This document shows positions 7,290-16,900 of a stretch of 45,260 nucleotides of DNA, in pieces. The notes beneath the pieces are model-generated. The model was not told the DNA's origin, ran no database searches, and was given only the letters and a program-made list of their open reading frames with translations. The stretch is from CAZGVV01 sp964529155 (GTDB taxonomy: Bacteria; Pseudomonadota; Alphaproteobacteria; Rickettsiales; SXRF01): assembly GCA_964529155.1 (NCBI GenBank), contig CAZGVV010000008.1, positions 1 to 45,260 on the forward strand, given 5' to 3'. The translations under genes were made by a program, and so were the position numbers. Numbering within the stretch: position 1 is the stretch's first letter; each line of letters starts with the position of its first letter.

Positions 7290-7993
7290 CTCCTGCCCCG
7301 CCCCTGATTTGCCGTTTGCGTCATCGCTTCCTGCACGAATTTTCCGGCGAGATTGAAGCCACGAGCGGCAAGCTCCTTCACCACATCTTTCCCCACCTCA
7401 TAAAGACCAAGCTGAGCCATGGAATAATCGCCATGGGCTTTATCAATGGTATGTAATTCCTGATCAGCAGTGGCAATATTGGCTTTTAGGGCCGCGGTTT
7501 GTTCGGGATGGCTTTGGATCATTTCAGCATATTCTTCCACCTGGGCATTTAAATCCTCCTGGCGGTCGAGGAAATCACGGTCTGCCACGGGTTTAAGCAA
7601 CGCCGCGAAAAGGACGCCATATTGCTGGTATAAATCACTGAGGCGCTGGCGGGTAGAGCGATCCGGTGCACTAGGGGCGGGTGTGGCATCACGGCGAACC
7701 AGTTGCGTTCCATCGCCAGCACCTGCCCCATGCGGCCGCAAGGTGGCTAATGGTTTGGATTGCAGATAGCGCAGCGCGCTGACATCATAGGCCAAACGCT
7801 CAATGGTGAGCCGTTCCGGCGGTATCCCACCGGAGATAAATGCCCGCACAGCATCTTGAAAATACTCAATTCTTGGCCGCGGATCTCCACGCCCCACCAG
7901 CAAGGCATAGCGCTGTTCGACGTCAGAGAGTTCCAGGCATAGCCGACCGAGCAGCTCAACGATGCCTTGTAGTTCAGTTGCCGATAATTTCAT
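7286..7993 (-). CDS. Unknown mostly helical protein, convergent with the sucD-linked orphan
   Basis: I do not recognise this 235-residue protein. It appears soluble and largely alpha-helical. There is an N-terminal helical part (ATELQGIVELLGRLCLELSDVEQRYALL), a proline/alanine-rich linker near 105-115 (TPAPSAPDRST) and a second helical part with LYQQYGVLFAALLKPVADRDFLDRQEDLNAQVEEYAEMI that may form a coiled coil. The C-terminal helix is alanine-rich, followed by a basic tail (NQGRGRS). No catalytic motif is visible. Its start is only 16 bp from the divergent hemW start, so the two promoters must overlap the neighbouring genes. Its 3' end overlaps the convergent gene by 4 bp. Confidence 0.65.
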   Translation of the reverse strand: MKLSATELQGIVELLGRLCLELSDVEQRYALLVGRGDPRPRIEYFQDAVRAFISGGIPPERLTIERLAYDVSALRYLQSKPLATLRPHGAGAGDGTQLVRRDATPAPSAPDRSTRQRLSDLYQQYGVLFAALLKPVADRDFLDRQEDLNAQVEEYAEMIQSHPEQTAALKANIATADQELHTIDKAHGDYSMAQLGLYEVGKDVVKELAARGFNLAGKFVQEAMTQTANQGRGRS

Positions 7994-8009
7994 GCTACTA
8001 TGATAAACG

Positions 8010-9140
8010 ATGAAACACGATACGCTAGCGCTTTATATCCATTGGCCTTTCTGTAAGGCCAAATGCCCGTATTGCGACTTCAATAGCCATGTACGTGAGT
8101 CCGTGGATGAGCAGGCCTGGCAAGCGGCTTTATTAGCAGAAATGGCCTATATGGCCGAGCATGTACCGGGAAAGCCGGTGGCCAGCATTTTTTTTGGCGG
8201 CGGCACTCCCTCCCTCATGCCCCCGAAAACGGCAGAAGCGTTGATTCACGAGGCGGAGCGGTTGTGGGGATGTGTGCCGGGGGTGGAAATTACACTGGAG
8301 GCGAATCCTACATCGGTGGAAGCCTCCCGGTTTGCCGGATTTCGCGCAGCGGGGGTGAACCGGGTTTCGCTGGGCGTACAGGCGATGGATGATGCATCGC
8401 TGGCGTTTTTAGGCCGCAAGCATAGTGCCGCAGAAGCATTGGTAGCAGTGGAAACGGCGGCACGGTTATTTCCGCGCTATTCATTTGATCTTATTTACGC
8501 CCGCCCCAATCAAACCGAAGCCCAGTGGCGTGAAGAGCTTACGCGAGCGCTGGACTTTGCCGATGGGCATTTGTCATTATATCAATTGACCATTGAGGAA
8601 AATACCGCGTTCTATACGGCCCATGCGCGCGGGGATTTTGTGGTGCCGGAAGAGCATCTGGCGGCGGATTTATATATTTTGACGCAGGAAATGATGGAGT
8701 CGGCCGGACTACCCGCCTACGAGGTGTCAAACCACGCACGCCCCGGGCAGGAAAGCCTGCATAATCTGGCCTATTGGCAAGGAGCGGATTATGTCGGGAT
8801 CGGGCCGGGCGCGCATGGGCGGCTTACGATCAATGACGGACGGGTTGCGACGCAGACCTTAAAAAGCCCCGAGCGCTGGCTCTCCAGCGTGCAAAGCAAA
8901 GGGCACGGTGCGGAGGTGTGGCAGGCGCTTTCTCTGGAAGAGACGCGGGAAGAACAGCTGATGATGCGCCTGCGATTAACAACAGGGCTGGACCGGGCAT
9001 TGGTGCCCTGGATACGTGAACACACTCTTAAAAGCATGGCAGCAGAGGGCGCATTGCGGTTTGATGACCATGAGATACAGCTCACACTGCAAGGCCGCCT
9101 GGTGTTGAATTATGTTACGGCGCGATTGCTGGCGGCGTAA
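8010..9140 (+). CDS. hemW: Radical-SAM heme chaperone HemW
   Basis: This protein belongs to the HemN-like radical-SAM family. The 376-residue size and N-terminus (LALYIHWPFCKAKCPYCDFNSH, CxxxCxxC cluster motif) fit HemW, a heme-binding chaperone that inserts heme into respiratory enzymes, rather than true HemN (about 450 residues with a longer N-terminus). Other family segments are SIFFGGGTPSLM, ITLEANPTSVE, GVNRVSLGVQAMDDASLAFLGRKHSA, FDLIYARPNQT, LSLYQLTIEENTAF and YVGIGPGAHGR. It is often annotated as oxygen-independent coproporphyrinogen oxidase, but that activity is doubtful for this subfamily. Oxygen-dependent HemF is encoded separately at 43146-44006. Its stop is 3 bp from the end of the convergent lipoprotein gene. 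Confidence 0.93.
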   Translation: MKHDTLALYIHWPFCKAKCPYCDFNSHVRESVDEQAWQAALLAEMAYMAEHVPGKPVASIFFGGGTPSLMPPKTAEALIHEAERLWGCVPGVEITLEANPTSVEASRFAGFRAAGVNRVSLGVQAMDDASLAFLGRKHSAAEALVAVETAARLFPRYSFDLIYARPNQTEAQWREELTRALDFADGHLSLYQLTIEENTAFYTAHARGDFVVPEEHLAADLYILTQEMMESAGLPAYEVSNHARPGQESLHNLAYWQGADYVGIGPGAHGRLTINDGRVATQTLKSPERWLSSVQSKGHGAEVWQALSLEETREEQLMMRLRLTTGLDRALVPWIREHTLKSMAAEGALRFDDHEIQLTLQGRLVLNYVTARLLAA

Positions 9141-9143
9141 GAT

Positions 9144-10397
9144 TTATTTCTTATCAAATGCCAGCGGCGCCGGATCCAATTGGCGGAAACCGCCCTCGGT
9201 AATTTCCATCACGGCGAGCGCCCGCTCGGATGTGCCGTCTAACCGTAAGCGGTACAGGCCATCTGCCGGGCCAATAAATCCATCGGGTGCAGTTAACGTT
9301 AGGTCGGAATAATCAGGCCCGCCCGACGCCAGGGCAATTTTGGCTGCCAGAGCAACCGCGTCATAGGCAAGTCCGGCTAAACGCTTTGGTTTATACGCAT
9401 AAGAAGCCACGAAACGACGCGAGAAAGACGCATAGTCCTGGGGAGGCGCACTGGCTAACCACCCGCCGCGCAAGTCAGGATTGGCGAGAATTTCTTCATC
9501 ATCCCATAGCCCAGTCCCAAGAAACCGCACGCTTTTGCCACTTAACCCGTTGGATTTAAGAGCGGTTAGCATGTCGCGAAGTAAGGGGCCACTTTCTGCC
9601 AGCATCAGCCCCTGGAACGGCGCGCGACTGTACCCGGCTTTAATACGGGTTATGGCGGCTTCTAAATTAGCTTGGGTTTGGGAATAACTTTCTACCGGCT
9701 CAATACGCACGCCTTGTGGCGTCAGCGTATTACTGAGGGTGTCGCTGACGGTTTTGCCATATGCATCGTTTGGCACTAATGCCCCGATGGCGGTGATATT
9801 ATGCAGGGCCGCATATTCCGAGACGCGCTTCACCTGCTGCTCAGGCAGGAAGCCAAGCACATAGACGCCGGGTTGTGCCACGGCCTTGTTATTGGACAAC
9901 GATAAGACTGGCACGCCTGCTGCACGGGCGATTGGCGCAACAGCGCTGACAGAGGAGCTGAAAAGAGGCCCGATAATCAGGCTTGCCCCCTGAGCGATCA
10001 CTTCCTTTGCCGCTTCTGCAGCCAGCGCAGGGGAAGATTGGGTGTCTTTCGGGATGAGGGTTACGCGCGCGGTGATTTTATCCGGGGGAAGCGATACATA
10101 CGCGTCATATAACGCAAGGGTTGCTGCGTCCAGCATGGATTGACCAAGCGCCTTGGATTCGCCGGTCAAGGGCAACAGCAGCGCCACTTTTACCATAGGC
10201 ACAGCTGCGCCGGAAGGCGTTGTGCGCAGCCCGGCTGGATTTGCCACGTCTCCGGCCAAGCGGGCCATTTTGGAAGAAGTACTGGGCGGCGTGGTGGTTA
10301 CGCGGTTTTCTACCTTGTCGCGCGGCTGTGGCATGGTACATGCCGTCACGCTGATAAGCGCTATAATGGATAATGCGTGTAAAATGCGCGTGGTCAT
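9144..10397 (-). CDS. Periplasmic-binding-fold lipoprotein, penicillin-binding-protein activator (LpoA-like)
   Basis: The 417-residue protein has a lipoprotein signal (MTTRILHALSIIALISVTAC, lipidated Cys20) and a type-I periplasmic-binding fold similar to leucine/isoleucine/valine-binding proteins. Family segments include VKVALLLPLTGESKALGQSMLDAATLALYD, ASLIIGPLFSSSVSAVAPIARAAGVPVLSLSNN, YVLGFLPEQQVKRVSEYAA, GALVPNDAYG and LAGLAYDAVALAAKIA. In E. coli the gene next to rsmI and yraN is lpoA, an outer-membrane activator of PBP1A. The same neighbourhood here (divergent rsmI 18 bp away, then yraN and a BON lipoprotein) supports this assignment. It lacks the N-terminal TPR-like domain of gamma-proteobacterial LpoA, so the function is inferred. 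A solute-binding ABC component is less likely because no permease is nearby. Confidence 0.8.
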   Translation of the reverse strand: MTTRILHALSIIALISVTACTMPQPRDKVENRVTTTPPSTSSKMARLAGDVANPAGLRTTPSGAAVPMVKVALLLPLTGESKALGQSMLDAATLALYDAYVSLPPDKITARVTLIPKDTQSSPALAAEAAKEVIAQGASLIIGPLFSSSVSAVAPIARAAGVPVLSLSNNKAVAQPGVYVLGFLPEQQVKRVSEYAALHNITAIGALVPNDAYGKTVSDTLSNTLTPQGVRIEPVESYSQTQANLEAAITRIKAGYSRAPFQGLMLAESGPLLRDMLTALKSNGLSGKSVRFLGTGLWDDEEILANPDLRGGWLASAPPQDYASFSRRFVASYAYKPKRLAGLAYDAVALAAKIALASGGPDYSDLTLTAPDGFIGPADGLYRLRLDGTSERALAVMEITEGGFRQLDPAPLAFDKK

Positions 10398-10415
10398 GGC
10401 ATATACTGTAAAACT

Positions 10416-11309
10416 ATGAATACAGATGCTTCTACTCCTAAATCACCGGCCAGTCAAACACCGCTGACGTTTCCTAGCGTTTCACTGAAAGCGGGCCTGT
10501 ATTTGGTGGCGACGCCCATTGGTAATTTGGGTGATATTACGCTGCGGGCGCTTTCGGTTTTGCATGCTGCCGCTGTGGTGGCGTGTGAGGACACGCGCGT
10601 AAGCGCTAAATTATTACGGCATTACGGTATTGCAACCAGGCTGGAGGCATATCATGAGCATAATGCCGAGCGAAAACGCCCGGAACTCTTGGCGCGTATT
10701 GCCCAGGGCAGCACTGTGGCCTTGATCTCGGACGCAGGCACACCGCTGATTTCCGATCCTGGGTATAAGCTGGTCCGCGAAGCAGCGGCGCAAGGGTTGC
10801 ATGTCGAGGCATTACCGGGGCCTTCCAGCGTGATGGCCGCACTCTGCGTGGCGGCGCTTCCGACGGACCGGTTTTTATTCATTGGATTTTTGCCGAATAA
10901 AGAAGCAGCGCTACGTACTGCACTTACAGAAATAGCGCAAACACGTGCAACGCTCGTATGTTTTGAATCAGCGAAACGGCTGGCGGATTCATTATCTGTA
11001 TTGCATGCCGTGCTTGGGCCCAGGGACGCGGCTGTTACACGCGAGTTAACTAAGCTATATGAAGAAGTGCGGCGTGGCACTTTGCAGGAATTGGCGGAGC
11101 ATTATGCGCAAGCAGACGAGCCGCGCGGAGAAATCGTATTAGTTATCGGGCCGCCGCAACACCATGCGCCTGACCCGCAAACGCTGGATGCATTGCTGGT
11201 GGAATTACTGGGCAGCCTGTCAGTGAAGGATGCCGTAGCCGAGGCATGCCGCGTGTTGGATATGCCGCATAAACAGGTGTATAAACGTGCATTGGAATTA
11301 AAGCCGTGA
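10416..11309 (+). CDS. rsmI: 16S rRNA (cytidine-1402-2'-O)-methyltransferase RsmI
   Basis: RsmI methylates the ribose of C1402 in 16S rRNA, in the decoding centre, using SAM. The 297-residue protein has the tetrapyrrole-methylase fold. Family motifs are LYLVATPIGNLGDITLRALSVL, VVACEDTRVSAKLLRHYGI, YHEHNAERKRPELL, VALISDAGTPLISDPGYKLVREA, EALPGPSSVMAALCVAALPTDRFLFIGFLP and LGPRDAAVTRELTKLYEEVRRG. The N-terminal approximately 25 residues are less conserved. The gene is divergent from the LpoA-like lipoprotein. Its TGA overlaps the GTG start of yraN, indicating translational coupling. Confidence 0.96.
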   Translation: MNTDASTPKSPASQTPLTFPSVSLKAGLYLVATPIGNLGDITLRALSVLHAAAVVACEDTRVSAKLLRHYGIATRLEAYHEHNAERKRPELLARIAQGSTVALISDAGTPLISDPGYKLVREAAAQGLHVEALPGPSSVMAALCVAALPTDRFLFIGFLPNKEAALRTALTEIAQTRATLVCFESAKRLADSLSVLHAVLGPRDAAVTRELTKLYEEVRRGTLQELAEHYAQADEPRGEIVLVIGPPQHHAPDPQTLDALLVELLGSLSVKDAVAEACRVLDMPHKQVYKRALELKP

Positions 11310-11677
11310 GCGCGCGCAAACAACAAGCACATGCGTTTGGCATAGCTGCAGAGCAGCTTTGCGCACAATATCTTACAGAAAAAGGCTATGCGATTTTAGG
11401 GGTGCGTGTACGGACCTCAGGCGGTGAAATTGACATTGTGGCCCGCCATGGCGATACGTTGGTAGTGGTGGAAGTGAAGGCACGCGCCAAGCATGAGTCA
11501 GCACTTTATTCCATAACGCCGCATAAACAAAAACGCCTGGCACAAGCGGCGGAAGCGTTGATGTCCGAGGAAATGATTGGACTTATCGGCACGGGCAGCC
11601 CTAATATGCGCTTTGATGCCATGATTGTAGCACCTGGCGAATCGCCATTTCATTTGGAGGACGCATGGAGACCTTAA
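11306..11677 (+). CDS. yraN: YraN family protein (UPF0102, endonuclease-like fold)
   Basis: The 123-residue protein matches UPF0102: GIAAEQLCAQYLTEKGYAILGVRVRTSGGEIDIVARHGDTLVVVEVKARAKH. The E-I-D and E-V-K residues form a PD-(D/E)xK nuclease-like active site, although the cellular role of the family is not established. Translation probably starts at the GTG at 11306, which overlaps the rsmI stop codon (gtga). Its 3' end overlaps the next gene by 13 bp, so rsmI, yraN and the BON lipoprotein gene form a tightly coupled operon. Confidence 0.92.
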   Translation: MSARKQQAHAFGIAAEQLCAQYLTEKGYAILGVRVRTSGGEIDIVARHGDTLVVVEVKARAKHESALYSITPHKQKRLAQAAEALMSEEMIGLIGTGSPNMRFDAMIVAPGESPFHLEDAWRP

Positions 11678-12258
11678 AACGCTTTTTGTTAATTATGCTG
11701 GTTACCAACGTCATGACAGGATGCGTGCCCGTTCTTATCGGCGGCGGCATGGAAGGCGCGGTGGTGGCCTCACAAGAGCGCACGGCGGGTCATGCTGTCG
11801 ATGATGCAACGATTTTCGTCAAAATCAAAGCGTCTTTCGCACAAAACAATTCCAGCGATTTGTTTGCCAACGTGGATGTTAAAGTGGTGGAAGGGCGCGT
11901 ACTTTTAACCGGAAATGTGGATAAGCCGGAAACGCAAGTGAATGCGGTGGACCTGACATGGAAAATAAATGGCGTTAAGGAAGTGATCAACGAAATCCAA
12001 ATTAATGATAAATCCGGATTTGGCAATTACGCACGCGATGTATGGATAAGCACGCAAGTGCGCACCAAATTCCTGCTTACTCGCGGTATTCGCTCCATCA
12101 ATTACTCGGTGATTACGGTGAATCAGTCGGTATATTTAATGGGCATTGCACAAGATCAGGCAGAGCTGGACCGCGCGATTGCCGTGGCAAGCAACGTAAG
12201 CTATGTGCAAAAAGTGATCAGCCATGTAACCCTGAAGGATGATCCAAGCAGGAAATAG
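11665..12258 (+). CDS. BON-domain lipoprotein (YraP/DolP-like)
   Basis: The 197-residue protein has a lipoprotein signal (METLKRFLLIMLVTNVMTGC, lipidated Cys20), a glycine-rich stretch (IGGGMEGAVVASQERTAG) and two BON domains. The first spans about 45-115 (DATIFVKIKASFAQN, VKVVEGRVLLTGNVDKPETQVNAVDLTWKINGVKEVINEI). The second spans about 125-190 (DVWISTQVRTKFLLTRGI, VITVNQSVYLMGIAQDQAELDRAIAVASNVSYVQKVISHV). YraP/DolP in E. coli has the same layout and chromosomal neighbourhood, sits in the outer membrane and supports envelope integrity. The start lies within the end of yraN (13-bp overlap). Confidence 0.9.
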   Translation: METLKRFLLIMLVTNVMTGCVPVLIGGGMEGAVVASQERTAGHAVDDATIFVKIKASFAQNNSSDLFANVDVKVVEGRVLLTGNVDKPETQVNAVDLTWKINGVKEVINEIQINDKSGFGNYARDVWISTQVRTKFLLTRGIRSINYSVITVNQSVYLMGIAQDQAELDRAIAVASNVSYVQKVISHVTLKDDPSRK

Positions 12259-12271
12259 CCAGGCAGACATC

Positions 12272-13201
12272 ATGACTAAAATCATTGCCATCCAAGCGGA
12301 CCCGGTAGCTGGTTTAAATCGCTTATCGGACTCCACCTTGATGCTTGCCGAAGAAGCCCAAGCGCGTGGATTTTCATTGCATTGGTACGCACCACAGCAA
12401 CTCAGCCTGCGCCAAGGCGTTCCGGTGGCACAGGCGCAGCCATTTTTCTTAACACAAGGCGACGCTTGGTACAGACTTGAGACTGCATCCGCACTTCCTT
12501 TGCAGGAAGTGGATGTAGTGCTTATGCGCCAGGATCCACCGTTTGATATGGCGTATTTAACCGCCACCTATATGCTTGAGCGACTTCCTGGCTCAACGCA
12601 GGTGGTGAATCATCCCACAGAAGTACGAAATAACCCCGAGAAACTGTTTCCGCTCACTTTTTCAGAGTTTACTCCCCCCACACTTATTTCTGCTGATGTT
12701 ACTGATATTCGCGCTTTTCACCGTGAGCACGAGGAGATTGTTTTAAAACCGCTGTATAGCTTTGGCGGCCGCGCGGTTTTTCACATTCGTAAAGACGGCA
12801 GCAATTTAGAAGCGCTGCTGGAGATGATGTTTACATCCACACCTGAGCCATTAATCGCGCAGCGCTTTCTGCCAGAAGTCACTACAGGGGAGCGGCGTAT
12901 TGTATTAATTAATGGCGAAGTAGCCGGCGTGTTCGGTCGATTGCCGGCAAAAGGCGAAATTCGCTCTAATTTACGCATTGGCGGCACGCCTGTTGCCTGT
13001 GAACTGACGCCAAGACAGCGCGCCATTTGCGAGGCCGTGGGGCCTGTGCTGAAGAAAAAAGGCTTGTTGCTTGCCGGACTGGATACAATTGGTGATTGGC
13101 TGACAGAAATTAATGTTACCTCACCTACCGGACTACGCGCCATTGCCTCACTGTATGGAACGAACCCGGCAGCTCTGTTTTGGGATGCATTGGAGAAATA
13201 A
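12272..13201 (+). CDS. gshB: Glutathione synthase
   Basis: GshB joins gamma-glutamylcysteine and glycine with ATP to make glutathione. The protein has an ATP-grasp fold with characteristic segments IIAIQADPVAGLNRLSDSTLMLAEEAQARG, DVVLMRQDPPFDMAYLTATYMLE, VVNHPTEVRNNPEKLFPL, EIVLKPLYSFGGRAVFHI, RRIVLINGEVAGVFGRLPAKGEIRSNLRIGG and the C-terminal ITEINVTSPTGLR-like segment. The frame opens at 12239 inside the previous gene, but the ATG at 12272 has an aggcag site and the usual N-terminus, giving 309 residues. It lies 13 bp behind the BON gene and is likely in the same operon. The gshA gene is not in the window. Confidence 0.95.
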   Translation: MTKIIAIQADPVAGLNRLSDSTLMLAEEAQARGFSLHWYAPQQLSLRQGVPVAQAQPFFLTQGDAWYRLETASALPLQEVDVVLMRQDPPFDMAYLTATYMLERLPGSTQVVNHPTEVRNNPEKLFPLTFSEFTPPTLISADVTDIRAFHREHEEIVLKPLYSFGGRAVFHIRKDGSNLEALLEMMFTSTPEPLIAQRFLPEVTTGERRIVLINGEVAGVFGRLPAKGEIRSNLRIGGTPVACELTPRQRAICEAVGPVLKKKGLLLAGLDTIGDWLTEINVTSPTGLRAIASLYGTNPAALFWDALEK

Positions 13202-13963
13202 TTACCCGGCTTTTCCACGCACAATAAATCCTGGATTTCCAAATCCAGGCTTGGCGTAGGTAAATGGCGTGCCGTCTATATTCGTCACACTTCCACCCGC
13301 CGCCTCGACAATGGCTTGCCCAGCTGCAGTGTCCCACTCCATTGTGCGGCCAAAACGAGGATATATATCGGCGCTGCCTTCGGCCACCCAACAAAATTTA
13401 ATGGCACTGGAGGACGGACGTATTTCTTGCACGTTCAGGTTCGATAAAAATGCGTTGGCCTGCGCTGCCGCTTTGGAGCGGCTACGGGTGATGATGGCGC
13501 CTTCAGGGGGAATGACACGGGCAGAAATCGGCTCTGGCTCACCGCCATCCGGCCAGCGGAATGCGCCTATTCCTGCACCACCATAATATAATACGCGGGA
13601 CACAGGGGCATACAGCACACCAAACGTCGCACGTGATTGTTCTATTAACCCGATATTTACCGTAAACTCCCCATCTCCGCGAACAAAACTTAAAGTGCCG
13701 TCCAGGGGATCAACCAAAAAAAATGTGCCCTGCGCATCCGGCGTTGCCATAGCCGCATCTTCTTCGGAAATGATAGGTATGTGCGGCACATCGCGCGTTA
13801 ACGATTCAAGAATCGCATGGTGCGCAGCAATGTCAGCCTCGGTTAAAGGGGAATGATCTTTTTTGGCTGTAGCTGTACGCGATCCGGCGTAATGCACCAT
13901 GATACATTTCCCCGCCTGACGGGCAGCTGCCGCGAGGGGCATAATGAGCGTTGCGTAATGCAT
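13202..13963 (-). CDS. cysQ: 3'(2'),5'-bisphosphate nucleotidase CysQ (inositol-monophosphatase family)
   Basis: CysQ removes the 3'-phosphate of PAP, a by-product of sulfate assimilation. The protein carries the lithium-sensitive phosphatase motifs that bind the metals: DHSPLTEADIAAH, IISEEDA, FFLVDPLDGTLSFVRGDGEFTVNIGLI and the C-terminal MEWDTAAGQAIVEAAGGSV. The SSSAIKFCWVAEGSADIYPRFG segment is typical of CysQ. I prefer the ATG at 13963 (253 residues), which matches the family's N-terminal length and avoids the head-to-head glutamate dehydrogenase start. An ATG at 13990 would add nine residues and overlap that gene by 20 bp. Neither start has a clear ribosome-binding site. The 3' end abuts gshB. 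Confidence 0.9.
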   Translation of the reverse strand: MHYATLIMPLAAAARQAGKCIMVHYAGSRTATAKKDHSPLTEADIAAHHAILESLTRDVPHIPIISEEDAAMATPDAQGTFFLVDPLDGTLSFVRGDGEFTVNIGLIEQSRATFGVLYAPVSRVLYYGGAGIGAFRWPDGGEPEPISARVIPPEGAIITRSRSKAAAQANAFLSNLNVQEIRPSSSAIKFCWVAEGSADIYPRFGRTMEWDTAAGQAIVEAAGGSVTNIDGTPFTYAKPGFGNPGFIVRGKAG

Positions 13964-13970
13964 ATTTTTT

Positions 13971-16900
13971 ATGTTAGTTACGTTACTCATGAAGCCGCGT
14001 TATTTAGAAAGAGTCAATAGCTGCCTGAAAGATATTATTCAGGCGTTACCGCGTGGTGCAGCAGATATGCTGCGCGTTTTCACGCACCAGTTTTATGCCA
14101 AGATGCCATTGGCTGACTTGGAGCGCCTGGATCCGACACTGGCCGCAGCAATTGCTCGTTCGGCATTTGCTTTTTTTGAGCATCGCGAAAAAGGTGCACC
14201 GCAGATTCGCTTATTTACACCCACTATGCGCGAGCATGGATATGAAAGCCATCGCCTGGTTGTGGAGCTGCTCAATGACGACATGCCATTTCTGGTGGAC
14301 TCTTTAACAGCAGATTTGCTGCGTCGCGGGTTTACGCTGCACGAAATGATCCATCCGATTTTGCGGGTGAAACGTGACCGTAAAGGTGCACTGACGGAAG
14401 TAGTGCAAGACCCGCATGACGGCCGGGATATTCACAACGAGTCTTTAATTCATTTTGAATTGTCCCCGCTCCCTGCCGGTATGTCCGCAGAATTGCTGAA
14501 AGAAGATTTAGAGCGGGTACTTTCTTATATTCGTTCTGCGGTAAATGACTGGCCAACGATGACGAAAATCGTCGTAGAAGCGGCTAACAATTTTAAGCAT
14601 GTTTCTGATACACATGACGCAAAGACGGTGGAAGAAGCCCGCGACTTTCTGGTATGGCTGCGCGAGAAAAATTTTATTTTCTTAGGCTATGCCGATGACA
14701 GTAAAAAACTCGGTATTTGCGCACTTGAGCAAGCGCCGCCTGCACCGCGTAGCGTTGACGGCTTAGTCAGCGTCACCAAGTCCGATGGCCGTTCCATGGT
14801 GCACCGGGACGCATTGATGGATGTAGTCCAGCTTTCGCAACCAGGACGCGGTGGTGAACTGAAACCTGGCGGGCAGCTGGTTGGGTTGTTTACTTCATCA
14901 GTGTATTACCAAAGCGCAGACCAGATTCCTTTGGTGCGCAATAAAATCGCCCGTGTGCTTGGCCGTTCCGGCTATGATCTGGCAAGTCATGATGGAAAAG
15001 CATTGAAAGCCATTTTGGAATTCATGCCACGTGATGAATTATTCCAATATGATGAAGACGAGCTGTTTGAAACAGCACTGGGCATTTTGGCATTGGAAGC
15101 ACGGCCTGGGGTTCGCTTGTTCATTCGCCGCGATGCGCATGAGCGCTTCGTAAGTTGCTTGGCTTTTGTTCCACGCGAATATTTTACTACCGATTTACGC
15201 AAAACTATTATGAACGCGGTAAGTCATGCCTATCAAGGGGCCGTGGAGCATTTTGCAACGCAACTGAGCGACTCACCGCTGGCACGTTTGCATTTTGTAT
15301 TGCGCACCACGCCTGGATTCTTGCCGGATGTAGATATTGCAGCAGTAGAATCTGATATTGCACGCGCCACCCATTTATGGAGCGACGAGCTACGCACCTC
15401 ACTCACGCGCCGGTTTGGCGAGCAGCAGGCAGAGAGCTTGTTCCGTACATTCTCTTCATCTTTCCCCAATAGTTACACGGGGCGCTACGGTATTGATGCC
15501 ACGGTTTATGACATCGCTAAATGCACCGAAGCCCTTGGTGCCAATGGGTTAGTGGTAGATTTGTACCGCTTAAAAGACGAGCCGAATTTGCTGCACTTAA
15601 AGACCTATAATCCAAGCGAAGAAATCGCATTATCGGATATTCTTCCCGTGCTGGAAAATATGGGTTTTCGCGTCATTGATGAACATCCTTTCCTTATCAC
15701 GCCGCAAGCGACGGCGCATGTATGGATTCGTGACTTCAAACTTATGCTGGCGGAACCCGAAGCACTGACGTTGGATCATGTAAAGCCCTTGCTTGAAGAC
15801 GCATTACTCGCCGTGTGGAAGCGCACGATGGAAAATGACCGTTTCAATGCATTGGTGATTCGCGCTGGATTAAGCTGGCGTCAGGTAACGATGCTACGCG
15901 CATATGGCCGCTATTTAAAACAAATCAGTTTCACTTACGGGGAAATGGCGTTGGCATTGGCGTTGGCGGCACATCCGTCTATTACCAAGCTTATCGTTGC
16001 ACTATTCGTCGCACGCTTTGACCCAGAATGCACGGATGCTGCATCGCGGCAAGCGTATTTGGAATCGCAATTGGATGCCAAACTTGCTGAGGTCAACTCT
16101 TTAAGTGATGACCGCATTTTGCGGCAATATATTGCATTACTGCGCGCGACCATGCGCACCAATTATTTTCAGCAAAACAAGATCGGTGAATCACGGCCGG
16201 TGCTGTCGTTCAAATTCCTTTCTTCTGCTATTCCCGGCATCCCCGCACCTGTACCATTTATGGAAATTTTTGTGTATGGCGTGCGCGTGGAAGGCATCCA
16301 TTTACGCGGCGGCAAAGTAGCGCGCGGTGGGTTGCGCTGGTCTGATCGCGCGGAAGATTTCCGCACCGAAGTGCTTGGCTTAATGAAAGCACAGATGGTG
16401 AAAAACGCCGTGATTGTTCCGGTGGGCTCCAAAGGCGGATTCATTGTAAAACAACCGCAACCAACACGCGAAGCTTTCCAGGAAGAAGGCGTTGCGTGTT
16501 ACAAAATGTACCTCTCCGGCTTACTTGATATTACCGACAATATCGTCCGCGGTGCCGTCATGCCACCGGAACGGGTAGTGCGCCATGATGAGGATGATCC
16601 CTATTTGGTGGTCGCGGCGGATAAAGGCACAGCTAATTTCTCAGACATCGCCAATGGCGTGGCGCAAGCTTATCATTTCTGGCTGGATGACGCATTTGCT
16701 TCCGGTGGTTCTGCTGGATATGACCACAAAAAAATGGCTATCACTGCCCGCGGCGGATGGGTATCCGTTACCCGCCATTTCCGCGAAATGGGTGTGGATA
16801 TTGCAAACCATGAATTTACCTGTGTTGGCATTGGTGACATGGCCGGCGACGTGTTTGGAAACGGCATGTTGCTGTCTGACACCATGAAGCTGGTTGCAGC

